Shown: piece after piece, positions 1 through 4,746 of the stretch | How positions within the stretch are numbered: position 1 is the first letter of the stretch | Layout: the number at the start of each line of letters is the position of its first letter | DNA from: Lysobacteraceae bacterium | Lineage (GTDB): Bacteria; Pseudomonadota; Gammaproteobacteria; Xanthomonadales; Xanthomonadaceae | Assembly (NCBI GenBank): GCA_027483745.1 | Contig: JAIXTZ010000136.1 | Span: forward strand, 1 to 8,588 | Direction of reading: 5' to 3' | Length of the DNA stretch: 8,588 nt | Position numbers and translations under genes: made by a program | Notes under the pieces: generated by a model | Seen by the model: the letters and a program-made list of their open reading frames with translations, nothing else | Database searches by the model: none | Told to the model about the DNA's origin: nothing

Positions 1-56
1 TATCCGCCCCCGAGGGCGCCCCTGCCCCGCGCCCCACGGCGTCGCCGGGCGAGTGA
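1..56 (+). CDS. yidD: C-terminal tail of probable YidD (membrane protein insertion efficiency factor), partial
   Basis: An open frame enters from the left edge and stops with TGA at 54-56. Its visible 17 residues (SAPEGAPAPRPTASPGE) are a Pro/Ala-rich tail with no diagnostic domain. The identification is inference: in gammaproteobacteria the order rnpA-yidD-yidC-mnmE is strongly conserved, YidD homologues often end in a variable tail, and the stop lies only 4 bases before the yidC start, as expected for co-translated neighbours. The tail alone could belong to another protein or be a chance frame in GC-rich DNA. Confidence 0.4.
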   Translation, partial: SAPEGAPAPRPTASPGE

Positions 57-60
57 ACGC

Positions 61-1872
61 ATGAACCAGAACCGCGCTTTCCTGTTGTTCGCCTGGGTCG
101 CCGTCGCGATCCTGCTGGCTTTCGAGTGGACCCGTTTCAGCACCACGCCGACGACCCCGCCGCCGGCGCCGGTTGCCCCGGTGCTCGCGGACGCGGGCAG
201 CGCCGGACTGCCCAGCCTGGCCGATGCCCCGCAGACCTCGGCAGCCGTTGCTGCTCCGGCGGCGGCCTCCGGCCTTCCCACCGTGGCCGATGCCCCGCAG
301 ACCTCGGCAGCCGTTGCTGCTCCGGCGGCGGCCTCCGGCCTTCCCACCGTGGCCGACGCGCCGCAGACCGCACCGACCGCGAGCGTCGCCGCACCGGCGG
401 CCAGCGTCGAGGTGCTGACCGACGTCCTGCGACTGCGCGTCGAGTCCACCGGCGGCACCCTGACGTTTGCCGAGCTGCTCGACTACCCGCTCGACCAAGA
501 GAACCCCGAGAAGGGCAATGTCATCCTGTTCGATCGCGAGCCCTCGCGCTTCGAGATCGCGCAGACTGGCTGGCTCAGCACGGCCACCGCGCCCGGTGCG
601 GATGCGCGCTACACCTTCGAGACGCCGGCCTCGTCGCTGACGCTGGCCGATGGCGCCAACACCCTCGAGCTGCCGCTCGTCTGGCGCGACGCCCCCAGCG
701 GCCTCACGGTGCGCAAGGTCTACACCTTCACCCGCGGCAGCTACGCCATCGGTGTCCGCCACGAACTCATCAATGAAGGTGCTGCCGCGTTCACCGGCAA
801 CCTTTACCAGCAGCTGCTGCGCGTGCCGCCGCCGCCGCCGCCGAAGCACGCGATGTTCACCAACCCGGAGAGCTTCAGCTTCGTCGGTGCCGCTTGGTAC
901 AGCGCGGCCGACCACTTCGAGAAGCGCAAGTTCGAGGATTTCGTCGAGGACGGCACGCTGGACAAAACGGTGACCGGCGGCTGGATCGCGATGCTGCAGC
1001 ACCACTTCGTCTCGGCTTGGGTGCCTCCGAAAGACCAGCCGCAGGTGTTCTCGCTGCACGCTGTTGACGGTGGCCGCTTCGCCGCGCGCAGCGTCGGCCA
1101 GGCCGTCACCGTGCCGCCGGGCGGCAGCGATCGCGTCGAGCTCGCCCTGTGGGTCGGCCCGAAGCTGCAGGACCCGATGGCCCAGGTGCATCCGTCGCTG
1201 CCGCTGAGCCTCGACTACGGCATCTTCAGCTTCCTCGCGCAGCCGCTGTTCTGGGTGCTCAACGCCCTGCATGGCCTGTTCGGCAACTGGGGCTGGGCGA
1301 TCATCGGCATCGTCGTGATCCTCAAGCTGCTGCTCTACCCAGTCTCGGCGAAGCAGTACCAGAGCATGGCCCGCATGCGCGCCGTCGCGCCGCGCATCGA
1401 ACAGCTCAAGGAGCGGTACGGCGAAGACCGCATGAAGTTCAACCAGGCGATGATGGAGCTGTACCAGAAGGAGAAGATCAATCCGCTGGGCGGCTGCCTC
1501 CCGATGCTGGTGCCGATCCCGATCTTCCTCGCGCTGTACTGGGTGTTGCTGGAATCGGTGGAGCTGCGCCAGGCGCCGTGGATGCTGTGGATCGACAACC
1601 TCACCGCGCCCGATCCGCTCTTCATCCTGCCGGCGCTGAACCTCGCGGTGATGTGGGCCACGCAGAAGCTGACGCCCAGCCCGGGCATGGACCCGATGCA
1701 GAAGAAGGTCCTGCAGTGGATGCCGGTGATCTTCGGCGTGATGTTCGCCTTCTTCCCCTCGGGCCTGGTGCTCTACTGGCTCACCAACGGCGTGCTCGGC
1801 CTCGCCCAGCAGTGGTGGATGACCAAGCGCTACGGCGGCCCGACAACCCCGGCGGTCGCCAAGGCGAAGTGA
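61..1872 (+). CDS. yidC: Membrane protein insertase YidC
   Basis: Inner-membrane insertase that places proteins into the membrane alone or with SecYEG. The 603 residues fit the Gram-negative layout. TM1 is at residues 5-22. An Ala/Pro-rich linker (about 30-115) holds a tandem repeat. The periplasmic beta domain (about 118-375) contains the family-like stretch GNVILFD, and the conserved core runs from about 390. In the core I see GWAIIGIVVILK with Lys422 at the place of the E. coli groove Arg366 (lysine is also usual in Pseudomonas relatives), then the cytoplasmic hairpin, INPLGGCLPML, PIFLALYWVLLESVELRQAP, and FPSGLVLYWLTN near the end. The C-terminal tail is short and basic. Six consecutive prolines occupy residues 256-261. 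The ATG gives a good first membrane segment and lies 4 bases after the preceding stop; its Shine-Dalgarno is weak, suggesting coupling to yidD. Confidence 0.97.
   Translation: MNQNRAFLLFAWVAVAILLAFEWTRFSTTPTTPPPAPVAPVLADAGSAGLPSLADAPQTSAAVAAPAAASGLPTVADAPQTSAAVAAPAAASGLPTVADAPQTAPTASVAAPAASVEVLTDVLRLRVESTGGTLTFAELLDYPLDQENPEKGNVILFDREPSRFEIAQTGWLSTATAPGADARYTFETPASSLTLADGANTLELPLVWRDAPSGLTVRKVYTFTRGSYAIGVRHELINEGAAAFTGNLYQQLLRVPPPPPPKHAMFTNPESFSFVGAAWYSAADHFEKRKFEDFVEDGTLDKTVTGGWIAMLQHHFVSAWVPPKDQPQVFSLHAVDGGRFAARSVGQAVTVPPGGSDRVELALWVGPKLQDPMAQVHPSLPLSLDYGIFSFLAQPLFWVLNALHGLFGNWGWAIIGIVVILKLLLYPVSAKQYQSMARMRAVAPRIEQLKERYGEDRMKFNQAMMELYQKEKINPLGGCLPMLVPIPIFLALYWVLLESVELRQAPWMLWIDNLTAPDPLFILPALNLAVMWATQKLTPSPGMDPMQKKVLQWMPVIFGVMFAFFPSGLVLYWLTNGVLGLAQQWWMTKRYGGPTTPAVAKAK
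219..369 (+). repeat. 66-bp direct tandem repeat in the YidC linker
   Basis: Bases 219-284 and 285-350 are identical over 66 bp (22 codons), and a third, partial and slightly diverged copy starts at 351. The bases just before 219 also resemble the end of the unit (GLPS against GLPT). The unit encodes an Ala/Pro-rich segment including VADAPQT and AAVAAPAA. The period is a multiple of three, so copy number can change without breaking the frame. It lies in the periplasmic linker between TM1 and the beta domain, where length variation is likely to be tolerated. Confidence 0.95.
826..843 (+). repeat. (CCG)6 triplet run encoding six prolines in YidC
   Basis: Six successive CCG codons encode residues 256-261 of YidC, inside the periplasmic domain between QQLLRV and KHAMF. 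A run of this length is expected to slow ribosomes unless elongation factor P acts. It is also a short triplet repeat that could slip during replication. Confidence 0.9.
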
Positions 1873-1896
1873 TCCGGAGCGCGTATCGCGAACCAA

Positions 1897-1926
1897 CGAC
1901 GAGGCCCGCGCAAGCGGGCCTCGTCG
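1897..1926 (+). terminator. Terminator-like hairpin between yidC and mnmE
   Basis: A perfect 13-bp inverted repeat, CGACGAGGCCCGC (1897-1909) and GCGGGCCTCGTCG (1914-1926), encloses a GCAA tetraloop of the very stable GNRA type. It starts 24 bases after the yidC stop. An A-rich AACCAA precedes it, but only CATTCG follows, so there is no run of T. It may be a poor intrinsic terminator, a 3'-end stabiliser or an attenuating element that lowers read-through into mnmE. Confidence 0.65.
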
Positions 1927-1972
1927 CATTCGTGGGCTCCTGCGCCCTCGGCGCCGCGCTAGGCTTCGCGCC

Positions 1973-3358
1973 ATGAGCGAACGCGACACCATCGTGGCCG
2001 TGGCCACCGCGAACGGCGCCGCCGGTATCGGCGTCGTGCGGCTGTCCGGGCCGCAGGCGAAGCCCATCGCCCAAGCACTCTGCGCGGTCGATCGGCCTTT
2101 TGTCGCACGACAGGCGCGCTACGCGCGCTTCCGCGACGTGGACGGTGAAGTGATCGACGATGGCCTCGTGGTCGCCTTCGACGCGCCGCGCAGCTTCACC
2201 GGCGAGGACGTCGTCGAACTGCAGGGCCACGGCAACCCGCGCCTGCTCGCGCAGCTCGCCGCGCGCTGCCTTGCGCTCGGCGCGCGGGCGGCGCGCCCCG
2301 GCGAGTTCAGCGAACGCGCCTTCCTCGAAGGCAAGCTCGACCTCGCGCAGGCCGAGGCCGTCGCCGACCTGATCGCCGCGTCGTCCAATGCGGCCCTACG
2401 AGCTGCCCGGCGTTCGCTGGACGGCGTCTTCAGCGCCCGCGTCGACGAACTCGTCGAAGCCCTGACGTTGCTGCGCGTGCACGTCGAGGCGGCCATCGAC
2501 TTCCCCGAGGAGGAGATCGACTTCCTCGCCGCGCCCGAGCTGGCCGCGCGGCTGGCGCGCGTCGAGGCGCTGCATGGCGCGCTCCATCGTGACGCTGCGC
2601 GCGGCGTGCGGCTGGTCGACGGCCTGCACGTGGTGATCGTCGGTGCGCCCAATGCTGGAAAGAGCGCGCTGATGAACGCGTTGGCCGGGGCCGAGCGCGC
2701 GATCGTCACGCCGATCGCCGGCACCACCCGCGACGTGCTGCGCGATGTGGTGCGCATCGACGGTGTCGAGCTGACGTTGGTCGACACCGCAGGCTTGCGC
2801 GAGACGGAGGACGTCGTCGAGGCCGAGGGCATTCGTCGAGCTCGCGCCGAAGTGGCGAACGCCGACCTCGTGTTGGCCGTACTCGATGATCGCGAGGCCG
2901 AAGCCGCGATGGCGCGACTCCGCGACGAGCTCGCCGTGCCGACGACGACGAATGCCCCTGCGCCGTCGCGACCCGCGATCCTGTGGCTGCACACGCACGC
3001 GGATCTCACCCACGCGGCCGACCGCGAGGACCACCGCGACGACGGCCTCCACCTCTGGATCGACACCCCGCGAGGTATCGGGCTCGACCGGCTGCGCGCC
3101 GCCTTGCGCGAGGCGGCGGGTGCGGGCGAAGCCGCGGACGCCGGCGGTGCCTTCTCGGCACGCGCGCGCCATGTTGACGCCATGGTCCGCGCGGGCGCGC
3201 ACTTGGCCGACGCGGCGGCGCAATTGCGCGCACGCCAGGGTGAACTGGCCGCCGAGGATCTGCGCGTGGCGCAGGACGCACTGGGCGAGATCACCGGAAG
3301 GGTCAGCAGCGATGCGCTGCTGGGACGCATCTTCAGCAGCTTCTGCATCGGCAAGTAA
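1973..3358 (+). CDS. mnmE: tRNA modification GTPase MnmE (TrmE)
   Basis: With MnmG it forms the complex that installs the (carboxymethyl)aminomethyl group on wobble uridine 34 of several tRNAs, using a tetrahydrofolate-derived carbon and GTP hydrolysis. The 461 residues match the family length. The N-terminal folate-binding domain starts with DTIVAVATANGAAGIGVVRLSG. A helical domain surrounds an inserted G domain: P-loop GAPNAGKS at 224-231 (Lys230), GTTRD switch, and DTAGLRET from 271. The protein ends in the signature FCIGK, whose Cys is needed for modification. The expected NKxD is replaced by THAD at 341-344, and the G5 'SA' motif is not evident. The frame is continuous through this region, so I do not see a frameshift. 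The start has little Shine-Dalgarno but aligns with E. coli MnmE (MSxxDTIVA). It lies 46 bases after the hairpin that follows yidC. Confidence 0.97.
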   Translation: MSERDTIVAVATANGAAGIGVVRLSGPQAKPIAQALCAVDRPFVARQARYARFRDVDGEVIDDGLVVAFDAPRSFTGEDVVELQGHGNPRLLAQLAARCLALGARAARPGEFSERAFLEGKLDLAQAEAVADLIAASSNAALRAARRSLDGVFSARVDELVEALTLLRVHVEAAIDFPEEEIDFLAAPELAARLARVEALHGALHRDAARGVRLVDGLHVVIVGAPNAGKSALMNALAGAERAIVTPIAGTTRDVLRDVVRIDGVELTLVDTAGLRETEDVVEAEGIRRARAEVANADLVLAVLDDREAEAAMARLRDELAVPTTTNAPAPSRPAILWLHTHADLTHAADREDHRDDGLHLWIDTPRGIGLDRLRAALREAAGAGEAADAGGAFSARARHVDAMVRAGAHLADAAAQLRARQGELAAEDLRVAQDALGEITGRVSSDALLGRIFSSFCIGK

Positions 3359-3380
3359 GCCGCCGGCCGCGCCATTCGCC

Positions 3381-3872
3381 CTATTGCCGGATCACCTCGC
3401 CGCGCATCGGCGCGAGGATCGCGAGCAGCTCGTTTTGCGCGGCGATCGGCACGCCGCGTTCGGTCATGGCGTCGACGAGGTTCTCGACCAGCGCGTTGAA
3501 GTCGGCTTCGGTGAGCCCGAGGCCCGCATGGGCCGCCTTCATGTCACGACCGCCGTAGGTGCACGGACCGCCGGTGAGCGCGCAGAGGTGTTCGACGAGG
3601 CGCTCGTAGAGGTTGACGATGTCGGCTTCGGCGAAATCGTCGCGGATGCGCGGGTCATCGGCGCTGCGCACGAGCATGCCTTCGGTGATCGCCGCGATTC
3701 CGGCTTCGCCGCCGAGACGCTCGTACAGCGTCGTGCCCTGCCTCGCCGGGGCGCTGGCGCAGCCGCCGAGCAGGACCGAAAGCAAGAGTGCGACGAGCAC
3801 CGCGCCCAGGCGCGGCACGGACCGACGGCGGGCGGCGGCCCCCGTCTCAGTGGCTGAGTTGCAGCGAGACAT
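3381..3872 (-). CDS. Lipoprotein group 1 truncated haemoglobin
   Basis: Predicted 163-residue envelope globin. After a basic RRR stretch comes a hydrophobic segment ending in the lipobox LGGC (Cys38), so it should be lipid-anchored outside the cytoplasm. The rest follows the group 1 truncated-globin pattern: LYERLGGEAGI, DDPRI, GGPCTYGGRDMKAAHAGLGL with the probable proximal haem His115, then a final helix. The usual distal B10 tyrosine (FYxRV in canonical members) is replaced around LVRS (Leu67). Two cysteines flank the GGP turn. I chose ATG 3872 because AGGAGGG stands 5 bases upstream; this overlaps the previous gene by 26 bases. A GTG at 3818 would give a shorter, more typical lipoprotein signal (MPRLGAVLVALLLSVLLGGC) and is the main alternative, because the Shine-Dalgarno is also part of conserved codons of the upstream gene. 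It is the last gene of the four-gene minus-strand operon. The ligand (O2, NO or other) is unknown. Confidence 0.88.
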   Translation of the reverse strand: MSRCNSATETGAAARRRSVPRLGAVLVALLLSVLLGGCASAPARQGTTLYERLGGEAGIAAITEGMLVRSADDPRIRDDFAEADIVNLYERLVEHLCALTGGPCTYGGRDMKAAHAGLGLTEADFNALVENLVDAMTERGVPIAAQNELLAILAPMRGEVIRQ

Positions 3873-4746
3873 ACCAGCCCTCCTGGTCTTCGAGCGTGGC
3901 GATGCGGCCGAGATCCGCCCAGGCGGCGACGACCGCCACGCGCTTGTTCGGGAACCAACCGACGAACACATCCTTCCAATCGTCCTCGCGTGCGAATCCG
4001 AGGTTGTCCGGTTTCTGCCGGTACTCGACGCCCACCGCCCAGCGCGGGTTCAGCAGCACCGCGGCGCTCGCTTCGCCAACCAGCGCGTACCCGTCGTCGC
4101 GGTCGCCGCCGAAGCCGAGCAGGCCAGTCTGGTTGGCGCGGGTGCGCCGCACCGTACCGTTCAGCAGCAGATGGCGGCCACCGGCGGCGCCGAGGAACAG
4201 CTTGCTGGCCGAGAGATAGACATCGATATCGGAGTCGTCGCGCGCGCCGACCAGCGAGGGCACGAGGAAATCGCGCTGCGTCTTGTGCTGCGCGCCGAGC
4301 GTGAGCTGCGGCATCGGCGTGTAGACGAGGTCCCCGGCGAGCCGCCACTTCGCGTGGACGATGTCCTGGCGGAAGCGGCGTGTCGGCAGCGACAGCGCGT
4401 CGGCCAGCGTGGGCAGGCCGAACTGCTGCCTCGCGACCCCCAGCTCGATCCGGTTGCGCCAGCCCAAGGCGACGCCCTGGCTGGTGAGCGCGTAGTCGCG
4501 GACTTCGACGCGTGTCGCGAATGCCGCGGCGCCCCACTGGTCCTCGGTGCCGTAGCCCGCGATCACGGCCCAAGGCACGATGCCGCCACCCGCGCTGCCT
4601 TCGATCATGCTGGCGCCGCCGGTGGCGAGCAGGCGCCCCGCATGTCCCACGGCGTCGCGCGTGGCGAGTCCCGACGGCGCGGCCGCAGCGAACGATGCCG
4701 TCGCCAGCATCAGCACGGCGGCGGCGGCCGGCGCCACGCCGGTCAT
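3847..4746 (-). CDS. DUF3034 family exported protein, probable outer-membrane beta-barrel
   Basis: A 299-residue protein that I recognise as the DUF3034 family, which has no assigned function. It opens with an Ala-rich hydrophobic signal peptide (about residues 1-23, ending ASFAAAA). A glycine-rich stretch follows with LLATGGASMIEGSAGGGIVPWAVIAGYGT cut short here as the family-like start, then repeated alternating hydrophobic/polar strands (WRNRIELGVARQQFG, GVEYRQKPDNLGF, WYVSLQLS) typical of a small beta-barrel. The last residue is His rather than the usual Phe. The chosen ATG overlaps the TGA of the upstream c-di-GMP gene as ATGA, with GGGAG 7 bases upstream. This start leaves the signal peptide without basic residues; an in-frame ATG at 4797 would add an Arg-rich n-region (RRRGRSR) and is a possible alternative. 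It is the third gene of the operon. A channel or adhesin-like role for a ligand of its neighbours is inference only. Confidence 0.82.
   Translation of the reverse strand: MTGVAPAAAAVLMLATASFAAAAPSGLATRDAVGHAGRLLATGGASMIEGSAGGGIVPWAVIAGYGTEDQWGAAAFATRVEVRDYALTSQGVALGWRNRIELGVARQQFGLPTLADALSLPTRRFRQDIVHAKWRLAGDLVYTPMPQLTLGAQHKTQRDFLVPSLVGARDDSDIDVYLSASKLFLGAAGGRHLLLNGTVRRTRANQTGLLGFGGDRDDGYALVGEASAAVLLNPRWAVGVEYRQKPDNLGFAREDDWKDVFVGWFPNKRVAVVAAWADLGRIATLEDQEGWYVSLQLSH
3878..3884 (-). promoter_or_regulatory. Strong Shine-Dalgarno for the globin lipoprotein
   Basis: On the minus strand AGGAGGG is followed by 5 bases and ATG (3872-3870). It lies inside the last codons of the DUF3034 gene, so ribosomes finishing that gene are positioned to start the globin. 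This supports the upstream ATG over the GTG at 3818. The same bases encode Gln-Glu-Gly of the upstream protein, so the match could be coincidental. Confidence 0.55.

Noticed and set aside
219..369. Direct repeats considered as a CRISPR array
   Set aside because: The repeats are contiguous without spacers and lie in frame within yidC; they are a coding tandem duplication.
1149..1976. Plus-strand frame overlapping yidC and the intergenic hairpin
   Set aside because: It runs out of frame with unmistakable YidC motifs and has no ribosome site or family features.
2900..3066. Possible frameshift in mnmE explaining the lost NKxD motif
   Set aside because: Flanking motifs on both sides stay in one frame, and the Asp plus surrounding hydrophobic strand align (LWLHTHADL), so substitution is more likely than a frameshift.
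2119..3375. Long antisense open frame over mnmE
   Set aside because: Composition is Ser/Ala/Arg-rich with no domain. It is a GC-rich shadow of the well-supported mnmE frame.
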